From NCBI GenBank assembly GCA_949987565.1, contig OX465115.1:4985121-5049120 (forward strand): a stretch of DNA of 64,000 nt, in the 5' to 3' direction. A program made the translations under genes and the position numbers. The stretch is from Luidia sarsii. Lineage: Eukaryota; Echinodermata; Asteroidea; Paxillosida; Luidiidae. Within the stretch, counting starts at the first letter, position 1. Each line of letters starts with the position of its first letter. The notes under the pieces are model-generated. The model saw nothing but the letters and a program-made list of their open reading frames with translations. It was not told where the DNA came from and ran no database searches. Positions 32,635 through 42,900 of the stretch are shown piece after piece.

Positions 32635-34378
32635 GTAAGCGACCGCAATGTTGGTTCATTTTGTCAGTTTGGCTTGGCAGTTGCTCGAGTGAAAAAAAGA
32701 AAGAAAGGATGACCATTATCAACTGTAACCCGAGGTTGAGCTCGTCAAAACTCATCCCAGAAAATGAGATTATGACCAATTGTCAATGGGTTACTCAATC
32801 CTAATTGTTTTTCACGTTGTATACATATAGACCTTTTTCACCCACGTGACCAAACAAAAGCACTGCCACCATGTTGGACTGCTTTTTACGGAAAGTAAAC
32901 GCACAGCCATATGGTACAACTGATGTTTACACTGCGCTGCCATTGAAAGGCCTTTAAAAGGTCTTTTCAAAAAAGAAACTGTTTTGAAAATGAATTTGTA
33001 GTTAGTGCAGAGGAGGACTCGTGTTTTTTTTGTTTTCATCCCAATCGTCTCTGGATCGCTCTCTCCCGCTTTCTTGTAGACAATTCTACGACGCCTACAA
33101 GAATGGGAAAATGGACGAGGCCATCTCGCCCATCTTCCTCTTCTTCTGGTTCCTGGGCGACGTGTCGAACCTCGTCGGCAGTCTGCTCAGTCGACAGCTC
33201 GGAACCCAGGTGAGCTTGAAGTTACGGGCAACTTAAACACCCCAGCCCAGCCCAGGCGAACCTATGATACTAAGATGGAAGGAATAAAGGTTGCCTTGCT
33301 TCCCAAGAGAGCTGTGACCTTAAATGTGACCCGGCACAGCGACATGAGGAATATCCCACCAAAACACTTTCCGAGTAAACAACGCCTAAAGTCAAAGTAT
33401 CTTCTCAATTCGATAACAAATAAGTTTTCTTTTTTGGGGGGGTATTTTCGGAAAGTTAATGTATTGGAGGAAATTTTGATATCATTTGAAAGTTAATGGT
33501 ACACTCTTTCACATCATTAGTAAATCCCAAAATCTAAAAAGTGGGGGTTATTTCTCATTATGATGTGCCGGGTCACAAATGGAGTCTCTCTCTCCTCTCT
33601 CTCCCCTTCTCACTCTCTCCCTTTTCTCTCTCCCCTTCTTTCACTCTCTCTCTCTTTCCCCTTCTCTCTCCCTCCCCCTTTTCTCTCTCTCTCCCTCTCT
33701 CTCTCTTTCCCCTTCTCTATCCCTCCCCCTTCTCTCTCTCTCTCCCTCTCTCTCTCTTTCCCCTTCTCTCTCCCTCCCCCTTCTCTCTCTCTCTCCCTCT
33801 CTCTCCCTCTTTCCCCTTCTCTCTCTCTCTCCCCCTCTCTCCCTCCCCTTCTCTCTCTTCCTCTCTCTCCCCCTTCTCTCTCCCCTCCTCTCTGTCTGTC
33901 TCTCTGTCTCTCCGCTCTCCCTCCCCCTTCTCTCTCCCCTCTCTCTCCCCCCTCTCTGTCTCTCTCCCTCTCTCTCCCTCCACCTTCACTCTCTCCCCTT
34001 CTCTCTCCCTCTCTCCCCCTTCTCTCTCTCCCTCGCCTTCTCTCTCTTCCTCTCTCTCCCCCATCTCTCTCCCCTCCTCTGTCTCTCTCTGTCTCTCTCC
34101 CTCCCCCTTCTCTCCCCCTCTCTCTCTCTCCTCTCCCTCTCTCTTCTCCGTCTCCCCCTTCTTCTCTCACTCGTCACTACACAGATTGCCGTTGCTTACT
34201 ACTACATCGGAATGGACTCCCTGGTGCTGATGCAGTTCACCTACTACTATTTAAAAAACAGGAGGAAGGCGCAAGCGACCAAAGGTGGGTTGCACGTTCC
34301 GTCTTCCGACGGCTGTCTGGTTTGGGTTTTTGGTACGATGGTTTCAGCTTCTGCCTCGACGAATCCCCACTTCTCCCA

Positions 34379-34416
<38 letters not shown>

Positions 34417-37400
34417 CAGTTTTGCGGGCCAGCTATGACAGCCTGTCCAAGGCCAGTAGCAAGAGTCACGTGGTCTACTGCACGGGGGCGCTCCTCCTAT
34501 TGGTCGGCGGGAGCTGGCTGACCCTTCTGCCGTGGCAACGGGCCGAGGGCGGTCACAGCAGCGGCGGGCCGGCGGGACGGACGCTCCTCTCCGCGCTGGA
34601 CGGATGCATCATTTCCTTCGCCAGCACCGGCGAGTGTTTCTTGGTGGTAAAAGACGTTTTTGTCGTGTGTTCCATAATCACTTAGGTCAAAGAATAGCAT
34701 CCCAACATTGTCTGATCCAACGTGTGCATGAAATAGCACACCTGTGAAAATTTCAGCTCAATCCGCCAACCGAGTCTCGAGAAAATAGTGAAAAACCGCT
34801 TCATTTGTTTCGCGAAAATGCAGCATTTAACGTATTGTTCCAAAAAAATTGTTTTGGGTCTTCAAAAATATAGTATTTTAGGCAGAAATATTTCAGTGCG
34901 AGGTTTCTACTATTACCATCTTCAAACTGTGTAAGTTTCATGTAAATCTGTGAACATTTCTGTTTTTCGATCTTACCAATGTTGTGCAGGGGCTTTAACA
35001 ACTTGTCTACTTAAATGATCAAGGTCTGGGATTAACTTTAAGACGGATACAAACGACCTTTATTTTGTTTGTTTGTTTGTTTCAGGATGATAAAGATGTC
35101 ATTGGATATGTTTTGGGCTGCGTATCAGCATTTTTCTACCTCGCTTCGAGAGCTCCACAAATCTATAAGAATGTAAGTCAGCATTGATTTGGTTTAGGAA
35201 AAGTACATGCAGCTGTACAAATGGTTAGATGGTGGTCTCGTCACAATGTGAATAGACCAGGGGAGTGACTAGTCTGGAGCAAGGCATGAGCCTCCATCCC
35301 TATTAGTGGTAGACTGCCAGCCAAGGCCGACAAATAGAACTGGGAGGGGGTGACTAGTGTGAAGCAAGGCATGAGCCTCCATCCCTATTGGTGGTAGACT
35401 GCCAGCCAATGCTGACAAATAGAACTGGGAGGGAGTGACTAGTCTGAAGCAAGGTACGAGCCTCCATCCCTATTAGTGTTAGACTGCCAGCCAAGGCTGA
35501 CAAATAGAACTGGGAGGGGGTGACTAGTCTGAAGCAAGGCATGAGCCTCCATCCCTATTGGTGGTAGACTGCCAGCCAAGGCCGACAAATAGAACTGGGA
35601 GGGGGTGACTAGTCTGAAGCAAGGCACAAGCCTCCATCCCTATTGGTGGTAGACTGCCAGCCAAGGCTGACAAATAGAACTGGGAGGGAGTGATTAGTCT
35701 GAAGCAAGGTACGAGCCTCCATCCCTATTGGTGGTAGACTGCCAGCCAAGGCTGATAAATAGAACTGTGAGAGGTGACTAGTCTGAAGCAAGGCTTAAGC
35801 CTCCATCCCTATTAGTGGTAGACTGCCAGCCAAGGCTGACAAATAGAACAGGGAGGGGGTTGACTAGTCTGAAGTAAGGTACGAGCCTCCATCCCTATTG
35901 GTGGTAGACTACCAGCCAAGTCTGACAAATAGAACTGGGAGGGAGTGACTAGTCTAAAGCAAGGCATGAGCCTCCATCCCTATTGGTGGTAGACTGCCAG
36001 CCAAGTCTGACAAATAGAACTGGGAGGGAGTGACTAGTCTAAAGCAAGGCATGAGCCTCCATCCCTATTGGTGGTAGACTGCCAGCCAAGGCCGACAAAT
36101 AGAACTGGGAGGGGGTGACTAGTCTGAAGCAAGGCACAAGCCTCCATCCCTATTGGTGGAAGACTGCCAGCCAAGGCTGACAAATAGAACAGGGAGGGGG
36201 TGACTAGTCTAAAGCAAGGAACAAGCCTCCATCCCTATTGGTGGTAGACTGCCAGCCAAGGCCGACAAATAGAACTGGGAGGGGGTGACTAGTCTGAAGC
36301 AAGGCACAAGCCTCCATCCCTATTGGTGGTAGACTACCAGCCAAGTCTGACAAATAGAACTGGGAGGGGGTGACTAGTCTGAAGCAAGGCCTGAGCCTCC
36401 ATCCCTATTGGTGGTAGACTGCCAGCCAATGCTGACAAATAGAACTGGGAGGTGGTGACTAGTCTGAAGCAAGGCACAAGCCTCCATCCCCTATTGGTGG
36501 TAGACTGCCAGCCAATGCTGACAAATAGAACTGGGAGGGGGTGACTAGTCTGAAGCAAGGCTTAAGCCTCCATCCCTATTGGTGGTAGACTGCCAGCCAA
36601 TGCTGACAAATAGAACTGGGAGGGGGTGACTAGTCTAAAGCAAGGCATGAGCCTCCATCCCTATTGGTGGTAGACTGCCAGCCAAGGCCGACAAATAGAA
36701 CTGGGAGGGGGTGACTAGTCTGAAGCAAGGCACAAGCCTCCATCCCTATTGGTGGTAGACTGCCAGCCAAGGCCGACAAATAGAACTGGGAGGGGGTGAC
36801 TAGTCTGAAGCAAGGTACGAGCCTCCATCCCTACTGGTGGAAGACTGCCAGCCAAGTCTGACAAATAGAACTGGGAAGAGGGTGACATGAGTAAAGCAAG
36901 CCCCCATAACTACTGGTGGTAGTGGCTGACCTGCCAGCCAAGGAAATCAGATCGCCTTGACTGATCACGAGTCTCTGTGCTTGCTCCGTGGCGACAGTAC
37001 AAGCGCAAGTCGGTGGAAGGTGTGGCCGTCATGATGTTCATCCTAACGGTCCTGGGCAACATCTTCTATGGCATGTCCATACTGATGGAAGACACCAGCG
37101 CCCTGTTCCTGGTCCGCCATCTTCCCTGGCTCATCGGCAGCTTGGGCACGCTCAGTTTTGACTGTGCTGTATCCTTTTCTAACCCCTTGACGGCGGGATT
37201 AGTTTAGTGCCAATGGCCGGCACCTTGCCATTTCAAAAGCTCGCTAAAAACAATCAGAGAACAATAAACCTGAAAAATAAACCAATAAGAGTGCACTATT
37301 TGTATCAGTGAATCAAATTGTGGCACAGTAGGAAGTCTGTGTGGCTTTTGTCAAGGGATTATCAGCCCTCAAAGATTGGCCTTTTTGCATGTAGTCCAAT

Positions 37401-38163
37401 GGAGCGTCGGCTGTGCGACACGACTCCGAGAACTGTGTGTGCTGCTACCCTTTGACCGCAAACATGCCTGCACTCCAGCGGACAAAGGATCCAGCTGGAC
37501 GGCTTCAACAGAGCGTGCAATTTGTGGGAAAGGGCAGCGGGTGCATTCCACAGTCCGGTGACCGCATTGGGTGTTGGGCAGGCCAGCACACTGTCTGCCG
37601 TAGTACCGCGCAGACCCTCGATCGTTCACAATGAAGCCCCACAATAGCGCCATTGTAACCGCTAATCTGGCACTTCATGCAGCAACTGACGTCAAAAAAG
37701 GTGTTTGTCATGATACATATTGCTGAAAAGTCTTTGTCTACAGTTTTGACAGTAGCGGCGTCCACATTTTCAAACTTTTCTTTTCTTTTCTCAAGCGTTC
37801 AATCGGACAAAGCAATCAGGCAAATCGTGCTAACTGCGCAATGAGCATGGCAGAGCATCTTCAAAGAATCGTTGTGGTTCTGACCGCCTGTCGTTGGAAC
37901 CGCGCCTTTTATTCAAAGAGACACTCCACGTGGTGCATCTGAAAAAAGCTTTTATCTTTAGCACGAATGGCCGGCGGGGAAATACGCTGTTCTTTCCCTT
38001 AACCGAGATGTTGAAACAGGTTCTCTCGCAGTTCTGTCTCTACGGCGACGCTCCGCCCGTCGGCTCGGGGATGAACTCGGACGAGAACAGCGCCCTCCTG
38101 ACGCCCAACGTCCTGTCCGACGACGAAGGGTTCTACCGGCCGCAAGCCACGGCGAACGCTTAA
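32435..38163 (+). CDS. SLC66A1: SLC66A1/PQLC2, lysosomal cationic amino acid transporter (complete, 7 exons)
   Basis: PQ-loop family exporter of Arg, Lys and His from the lysosome lumen; in vertebrates it also recruits the C9orf72-SMCR8-WDR41 complex when amino acids are scarce. Exons: 32435-32634, 33080-33209, 34185-34284, 34420-34646, 35086-35172, 36998-37168, 38020-38163; 1059 nt, 352 residues, all phases consistent. Seven hydrophobic segments. The two PQ motifs are at residues 67-68 (FLPQFYDAYKNGKM) and 243-244 (SRAPQIYKN). A lumenal N-glycosylation site NCT is at residue 26. The C-terminal tail carries an acidic dileucine signal ENSALL (residues 327-332), comparable to the dileucine tail that sends human PQLC2 to lysosomes. 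Start: in-frame TAG at 32231 with no ATG before 32435. It is head-to-head with eIF4G and converges on TTI1. Confidence 0.95.
33080..33209 (+). CDS. SLC66A1: SLC66A1 exon 2, first PQ-loop
   Basis: Acceptor ttcttgtag; the first base completes the Pro codon. Encodes QFYDAYKNGKMDEAISPIF and FLGDVSNLVGSLLSRQLGTQ, close to human PQLC2 FIKAYKTGNMDQALS...GGDSCNLIGSFLADQLPLQ. Donor cag|gtgagc. Confidence 0.95.
33324..33583 (-). mobile_element. MITE with TGTGACCCGGCACA ends, copy 1
   Basis: Ends TGTGACCCGGCACAGC and GATGTGCCGGGTCACA are inverted, 260 bp apart, in SLC66A1 intron 2. A second copy in opposite orientation is at 48,188-48,440 and shares the interior (for example AAGTGTTTTGGTGGGATATT and its complement). 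Two full-length copies with matching ends identify it as a non-autonomous DNA transposon family. Confidence 0.85.
33588..34172. repeat. CT-rich array (CTCTCTCCCTC)n in SLC66A1 intron 2
   Basis: 580 bp of CTCTCTCCCCTT-type sequence on the sense strand, ending about 12 nt before the acceptor of exon 3. The open frames of up to 368 codons here are composition artefacts that happen to run into real exon 3. Confidence 0.95.
34185..34284 (+). CDS. SLC66A1: SLC66A1 exon 3
   Basis: Acceptor ctacacag directly after a 580-bp CT-rich array. Encodes IAVAYYYIGMDSLVLMQFTY and YYLKNRRKAQATK, one transmembrane helix with a basic cytosolic end. Donor aaag|gtgggt in phase 1. Confidence 0.93.
34420..34646 (+). 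CDS. SLC66A1: SLC66A1 exon 4
   Basis: Acceptor tcgtccag after a (CT)n tract. Encodes VLRASYDSLSKASSKSHVVY, a hydrophobic segment (CTGALLLLVGGSWLTLLPW), a Gly/Arg-rich loop and ALDGCIISFASTGECFLV. The donor is either gtg|gtaaaa or three bases earlier at ttg|gtggta; both keep phase. Confidence 0.88.
34683..34997 (+). mobile_element. MITE with AACATTGGTAAGATC-type end, left-truncated copy
   Basis: Interior and right end GATCTTACCAATGTTGTGCA then GGGGCTTTAA match the fuller copy at 43,073-43,446 in reverse. In SLC66A1 intron 4. Confidence 0.8.
35086..35172 (+). CDS. SLC66A1: SLC66A1 exon 5, second PQ-loop
   Basis: 29 codons, acceptor tgtttcag, donor aat|gtaagt. Encodes DKDVIGYVLGCVSAFFYLAS followed by RAPQIYKN, the counterpart of QEVIGFVIGSISSVLYLLSRLPQI in the human protein. 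Confidence 0.96.
35240..36895 (+). repeat. Minisatellite of about 85 bp in SLC66A1 intron 5
   Basis: About 19 units of GTGACTAGTCTGAAGCAAGG, CATGAGCCTCCATCCCTATT and GGTGGTAGACTGCCAGCCAA followed by GACAAATAGAACTGGGAGGGG. Units differ by a few percent and the last one decays at 36,890. Fills most of the intron between 35172 and 36998. Confidence 0.95.
36998..37168 (+). CDS. SLC66A1: SLC66A1 exon 6
   Basis: 57 codons, acceptor gcgacag, weak donor gct|gtatcc. Encodes YKRKSVEGVAVMMFILTVLG, NIFYGMSILMEDTSALFLVR and HLPWLIGSLGTLSFDCA, matching human LRKSTQGIS...LGNTLYGLSVLL...LLHHLPWLVGSLGVLLLD. Confidence 0.95.
37181..37390 (-). repeat. Dispersed repeat of about 200 bp, copy 1
   Basis: From CCCCTTGACGGCGGGATTAG to TTGTCAAGGGATTATCAGCC; the reverse complement is at 56,548-56,756. 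It starts 12 nt after the weak donor of SLC66A1 exon 6. Confidence 0.8.
37391..37700 (-). repeat. Dispersed repeat shared with 51,115-51,400
   Basis: Fragments such as GAACTGTGTGTGCTGCTACC and the segment TGTCTGCCGTAGTACCGCGC...CACAATAGCGCCATTG reappear, diverged and inverted, near 51,215-51,350 (GCGCTATTGTGGGACCCTTA, GACGATCGAGGGATAGCGCG). A relic mobile element in SLC66A1 intron 6. Confidence 0.5.
38020..38163 (+). CDS. SLC66A1: SLC66A1 exon 7, last helix and cytosolic tail
   Basis: Acceptor ttgaaacag, stop TAA at 38161-38163. Encodes VLSQFCLYGDAPPVGSGMNS, then the sorting-like motif ENSALL and LSDDEGFYRPQATANA. No AATAAA was seen in the first few hundred bases after the stop. Confidence 0.9.
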   Translation, partial: VLSQFCLYGDAPPVGSGMNSDENSALLTPNVLSDDEGFYRPQATANA

Positions 38164-38351
38164 AGGGTTGGGGTGAGGGGGAGGGGGTGCGAGGAGGTAC
38201 TCGAAGATTTGTATTCCCTCCTCCCTCCTCTCTTGTCAAAATCGAGAGAATTTTTTAATTTTTTAATTTAGCAAAGGCCAGTCAGTGTTTTAAATTGGGG
38301 TTGTGGTGGTCAACTCACCCCAACCCCTCCCTCTCCATCCTCTCATCTTGT

Positions 38352-38780
38352 GTGAGTGAAGGGAGGGAGGGATGGAGGCAGAGAGGGAGGGAGGCAGGGA
38401 GGGAGGGAGGGAGGGAGGGAGGGATGGAGGCAGGGAGGGAGGGAGGCAGGGAGGGAGGCAGGGAGGGAGGCAGGGAGGGAGGGAGGGAGGGAGGGATGGA
38501 GGCAGGGAGGGAGGGAGGCAGGGAGGGAGGGAGGGAGGCAGGGAGGGAGGCAGGGAGGGATGGAGGCAGGGAGGGAAGGAGGCAGGGAGGGAGGGAGGGA
38601 GGGAGGGAGGGATGGAGGCAGGGAGGGAGGGAGGCAGGGAGGGAGGGAGGGAGGGAGGGATGGAGGCAGGGAGGGAGGGAGGCAGGGAGGGAGGGAGGGA
38701 GGGAGGGAGGGATGGAGGCAGGGAGGCAGGGAGGGAGGGAGGGAGGGAGGGAGGGAGGCAGGGAGGCAGGGAGGGGGGAG
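38352..38780. repeat. (GGGA)n/(GGCA) array 3' of SLC66A1
   Basis: GGGAGGGAGGGAGGCAGGGA units with GGATGGAGGCA interruptions. The 60-nt flank after it (38,795-38,852) matches the flank of the array at 46,757-47,160. Confidence 0.95.
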
Positions 38781-39076
38781 GGGACGTTTTGCGTCGAGAG
38801 CCTGCAGATTTGCTGCCGAGCCTCGACTTTCTGAATCCGAGTTTCTCGGTGAAATTTATCATCTTTTGCTGACATACGGCGTTAACTACCTCCTGATTAC
38901 TTAGGCCGGTGGGGGAATATCCTCCCCGTTCACCACAAGAGGCTTCGTCCATAATGTGTGTTGGGGGAAGCTGAGGCGACGATTCGGACCAAACTCAGTC
39001 GGGACCGACACTGCCCAAATTATTCAGGTCCAATTTTCTTCTTTTTTTCCCCTTTTTTCCCCCCCTTTTTAAGCCT

Positions 39077-39692
39077 AATGCACACGGTGGGAAACACAGC
39101 TCAGCTGTTGTCCGATCCAAAATGGCGCCCTGTCTTCATAGCACGGTATACAAACGCTGCTTACCCGTTGCCGTAACATCTCGTAAGCGCACTTTTTATT
39201 TGCAAGTGGCTGTTTGAATGATTAATCTATCTCAGACCGATTCTCGCGTCTGGCGTGAGCGGCGAGATTCCCGTCTATCTGAGTCACGACAACTCGCACC
39301 CGGATAGCGCTTGACGACTAAACAAAATGGGGGAAGAGTGCGTGAGCTTTCCTAGCAACGACTTCTTCATCTGATGCATTGAAGCGGGCAATCCAATTGC
39401 AATTTTTTTTTTTTTTCAAAGACGGGACCAGTGAACGGGAACGAAAACTGGCCGAAATCTGGCAGTGGGTCCAAAAAGCCAGAGTCCCTGTTTAGTGAGT
39501 CCCTGCTCGGTATAACATCAACGCGTTGAACGATCCCTTGTTTCGGCGGTTGCCCCCTCTGATCTGTTTTGAGGCAAGGCGTACCACATGCGCGGCATAG
39601 CGTCTAGATCCTCGCGAGGTGAAAATCTCACAAAAGGACTTTTGGCAAAAAAAACCCCAAACAGCTCAACTGCTTCCCACCGTGTGCAGTGG
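39077..39692. mobile_element. DNA-transposon-like element with inverted ends
   Basis: Left end ATGCACACGGTGGGAAACAC then AGCTCAGCTGTT; right end AACAGCTCAACTGCTTCCCA then CCGTGTGCA. The ends are imperfect inverted repeats 615 bp apart. No coding capacity seen. Intergenic. Confidence 0.6.
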
Positions 39693-39699
39693 CCATTTT

Positions 39700-40270
39700 C
39701 TGAGTGTTTTAGAATTCTGCAGCCTTTTTAAAGTTTTCTTTGAAGCCATTTTGTCATTTTGTCACCACAACAAAAAACACGACGGCAAAAAGGTCGACAT
39801 GAAACCGTACTTTTAAATGGATTACATGTACTCTCCTGGATTATTTTTTTCTCCTGTGCGTTTTTGTGATCCCTTCTGTTTTTACAGTTCTTTCTTCGGT
39901 GCGTTATGAGGACGATTTTACTTTTGCTTTTTTAGTGTCACAAATTTTATCAATTGTCAAATTTTCCCTCAGAGAGGATTAATTTTAACAGCCAGCCTGT
40001 AACTGCCATCTATTTTCAGTCTTGATAGACACTACGCTTCTTTGGTCATTTGGGAGAACGTCAGAATTCTGCAGGCATTTGTGGCAGGTCAACATTTCTG
40101 AATTGAAATTTCCCCATGATTTTCCTCTTGCGCTTTTATGATCTCGTCTACTTTTACATTTTTTATTCTTCTGTGAGTTGTGGAGACAAGTTTACTTTTG
40201 CAGTTTAAATATTATTTGAATGAATTTTCTTTCTGAGCGAGTTAAACAGCGCTCTACCCTACATGGAACT
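39700..40270 (+). repeat. Diverged direct duplication of about 280-350 bp
   Basis: TTCTCCTGTGCGTTTTTGTG (39,849) with GAGGACGATTTTACTTTTGC parallels TTTCCTCTTGCGCTTTTATG (40,119) with GAGACAAGTTTACTTTTGCA, and AGAATTCTGCAG occurs at 39,711 and 40,064. Old duplication in T-rich intergenic sequence. Confidence 0.6.
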
Positions 40271-40784
40271 GTCATTTTTTCTCCTTTTTGATATCTCCTT
40301 TTCTTTTGGGGAAGCTTAATTAGAATCATTTGCGGCGATGTTCTTAAACAGCTGTAGCTTGCTCCAGCATTTATATTGAGTTTCTTTTAACCGTCTAGTA
40401 ATTTCTCAAGTTTGTACAAAACAGGGAGAAATAGCATTCTCTTAATCTGGATATTTGTAGAGCTGCTTATTTCATGTTCTGTTTTACTTTGAGAGCTTTG
40501 GAACATTTTAAAAAGATGGGCTTCTTGGTTTTTTTTGTATCCTTCCATGCTTAAAACGTTCATTTCAGAATATATTATATCTATTCTTGTCTTCTTCTGC
40601 TGAGGGGAAAGTTCCAAGTTGTGTAGTGCCTTGGAGATTGTGCATGTTTTTTTTTTTCAGGACACCCTTCTTGAACACGTATTTGAATCTTTTGGACATG
40701 ATTTGAATCCAATACCTATGTCAATTTGATAGGGGGGGGGGTTCAAACAATTGAACCAATGTGTAAAGGAATGGATGCTTAACT

Positions 40785-41127
40785 TAAAAGGCCCAACACA
40801 ACAATGGGAAGATCGGGACACATCAATGTCCACAGATTTCCTTCTAATTTACGCAGTTTGTAGATGGTCATGATAGAATCCTCATGTTGAATTCTTACGG
40901 TCTGGGATGCTGAACTTCTCGAGAAATCTTCACTCAAACACCGACAAATTTCGCCAGTAAAAAACTATTACTTACACTTCAGAATAGTGTGAAAGCCGTG
41001 ATGTTTTTTTGTTGTTGTTGCCCTTTTCTACTTTCTTGGATTACCATTGAGCTAAAACCTTAGCAGGATTACTGTTGCAATCGTTTGACTTTTACCAATG
41101 TTGTATAGGGCCTTTAATGATGTGCGA
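40785..41127 (-). mobile_element. MITE of the AACATTGGT family, diverged full-length copy
   Basis: Ends AAAGGCCCAACACAACAATG and TTTTACCAATGTTGTATAGG then GCCTTTAA. Interior ACGGTCTGGGATGCTGAACT recurs at 63,700 (ACGGTCTGGGATGCTGTACT). Confidence 0.7.
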
Positions 41128-41936
41128 TAATGAGTGTGATTTTTCAGGACCCTGTGGGTTGGTGCCTGTTTGGATGCAGCGTCAGGGTTAATTTGGACGG
41201 AGTTTGAAAATGAAACAACGTGTGCAAGGAATGGATGGGTACATAAACGATGTGACACGATTTTGGTCAGGGCGGTATGGTATCACCATTGTGTTGTACA
41301 CACGTAGAGTCATTTTGGATGGCTTAAGTGCATCGGCGCGGTGAATTTGGACGGAGTCCACAAGGGGTGAAGGCGTACCTTGGAATTATGGAATCACCCT
41401 TTATAATTATTCTTGACATTTCTCGAGGATAAAACTGAAATAAAAGGATTGAAAGGAAATTTCTGATGCAATAGGGGGAACAAAAAATGTAAATAAAAAT
41501 GATTTAAATGGCATTTCTGATGCAATAGATGCACGTTATCTAAAGTCATGCTGCATTGCTCTGAATGAGCATCAGACGTGATTTAAAAATTGAAATATTT
41601 TCCACGTCTTCCATTGTGGCCATGTATTTTTGGATTTAATCAGATGACACTGAGCATTTGATAGAATAAAAAAAAAGAAGAAGGAAATTCTGGATTAAAT
41701 ATTTGCTTGTTTTTGTTTTTCTTTGTGTTGCTTGATTGGTTTTTGTTGAGAAATTATTACCTTTGCGATTGGAATTGTTAATGAATTTCTGGGTTTGTTC
41801 CCATCCGACGTGCTACATTACAGGGTTCGACCCTATTGTGTTTTCAACTCGCATTTGATGCAAGAAATGAAGCAAGAAAGATATTGCTCGCATCTCAATG
41901 CGAAAAAAACACAACAAAAAAACACAAAAAACGGTT
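41128..41936. other. Intergenic sequence, nothing recognised
   Basis: AT-rich. Several plus-strand AATAAA hexamers (about 41435, 41490, 41663) could serve a very long SLC66A1 3' UTR, but no transcript end is shown. Confidence 0.35.
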
Positions 41937-42181
41937 GCGAACTGCTCACTGACTACAATGGCCTGCAATACATGAATCTCAAGAGTTACAAGGGCCTGAC
42001 GTTTCGATCCTAGCAGGACCTTTCTCAAAGGCAAAGCGACAAGGACATACATGTACACGGACAGTCAGGGGAAGGAAAGCCCTGACACACATGACAGAGT
42101 AAGGACAAAAAGGGAAGGGAGTGGGATGTATCTCAATGAAGACGGGGATGGGGGGGGGGGGAGGCAGGGGTGATCTCTAAA

Positions 42182-42510
42182 TATTTGCAGAGCTGTACTC
42201 CTCCTATAAAGAGATGATGTACATGATGAGTTACTGGCTCTTTTCAGAGCCGTACCCCTTCTCTTAAGATATGATGTACATGGTGAGTTACCGGCTCTTT
42301 TCAGAGCCATACTCCTTCTCTTAATAGATGATGTACATGGTGAGTAACCGACTCTTTTCAGAGCCATACTCCTTCTCTTAAGAGGTGATGTACATGGTGA
42401 GTTACTGGCTCTTTTCAGAGCCATACTCCTTCTCTTAAGAGATGATGTACCTGGTGAGTTACCGGCTCTTTTCAGAGCCGCACTCCTTCTCTTAAGAGGT
42501 GATGTACAGT
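42182..42510 (+). repeat. 57-bp stem-loop minisatellite, second locus, 5 to 6 units
   Basis: Same 57-bp unit as at 12,017-13,316, same plus-strand orientation. Hairpins GGCTCTTTTCAGAGCC at 42236, 42293, 42407 and 42464, with a G-to-A variant at 42350, and a half unit at the left end. Between the SLC66A1 and TTI1 3' ends. Confidence 0.93.
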
Positions 42511-42536
42511 ACATGGTGTCACTGCAAACCTCCTAC

Positions 42537-42608
42537 TTTATTTGAAGAAATATACACTAAGACATTTTTATCAGGTTCCTGATTCTTCAGCATACAAATG
42601 TCTTTATT
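42537..42608 (-). terminator. Candidate poly(A) signals of TTI1
   Basis: Two AATAAA hexamers on the minus strand at 42608-42603 and 42542-42537, 221 and 287 nt after the TTI1 stop. The second lies about 30 nt before the 57-bp stem-loop repeat begins. Either could direct cleavage; position is the only support. Confidence 0.5.
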
Positions 42609-42828
42609 TACACTGATAGTCAACCAATATTATTATACGCTCTCAAAAAAGTGCCCTTTATGGCACTACAAGATCCACGAAGACCAGAGAAACTGGATGT
42701 CTTTGCTATAAAGGGCTTCAAGCAGGGTGGTCCGAAGTGGGTTTCCATCAATGGAGGGGATGGGGGGGGGGGTTATAGTTCAGTGGGGTCATGCCAATGC
42801 CTGCCTAGCAAAGGGATGGGGTCAGGGA

Positions 42829-42900
42829 TCAGAGGTCAGCGAGCAGGGCTTGAACGTTCTGGGCGTAGACGTCCTTCTCTGGGTTGGTCTCGCCGTAAAA
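42829..42900 (-). CDS. TTI1: TTI1 last coding exon with stop
   Basis: 24 codons including TGA at 42831-42829; acceptor atttggcag. Encodes FYGETNPEKDVYAQNVQALL then ADL-stop, like the human C-terminus NPYTTNVLQLLKEL. Confidence 0.9.
   Translation of the reverse strand, partial: FYGETNPEKDVYAQNVQALLADL

Noticed and set aside
33579..34685. 368-codon frame on the plus strand over SLC66A1 exons 3 and 4
   Set aside because: Starts inside the CT array and reads through an intron; only the in-frame parts at 34185-34284 are real exon.
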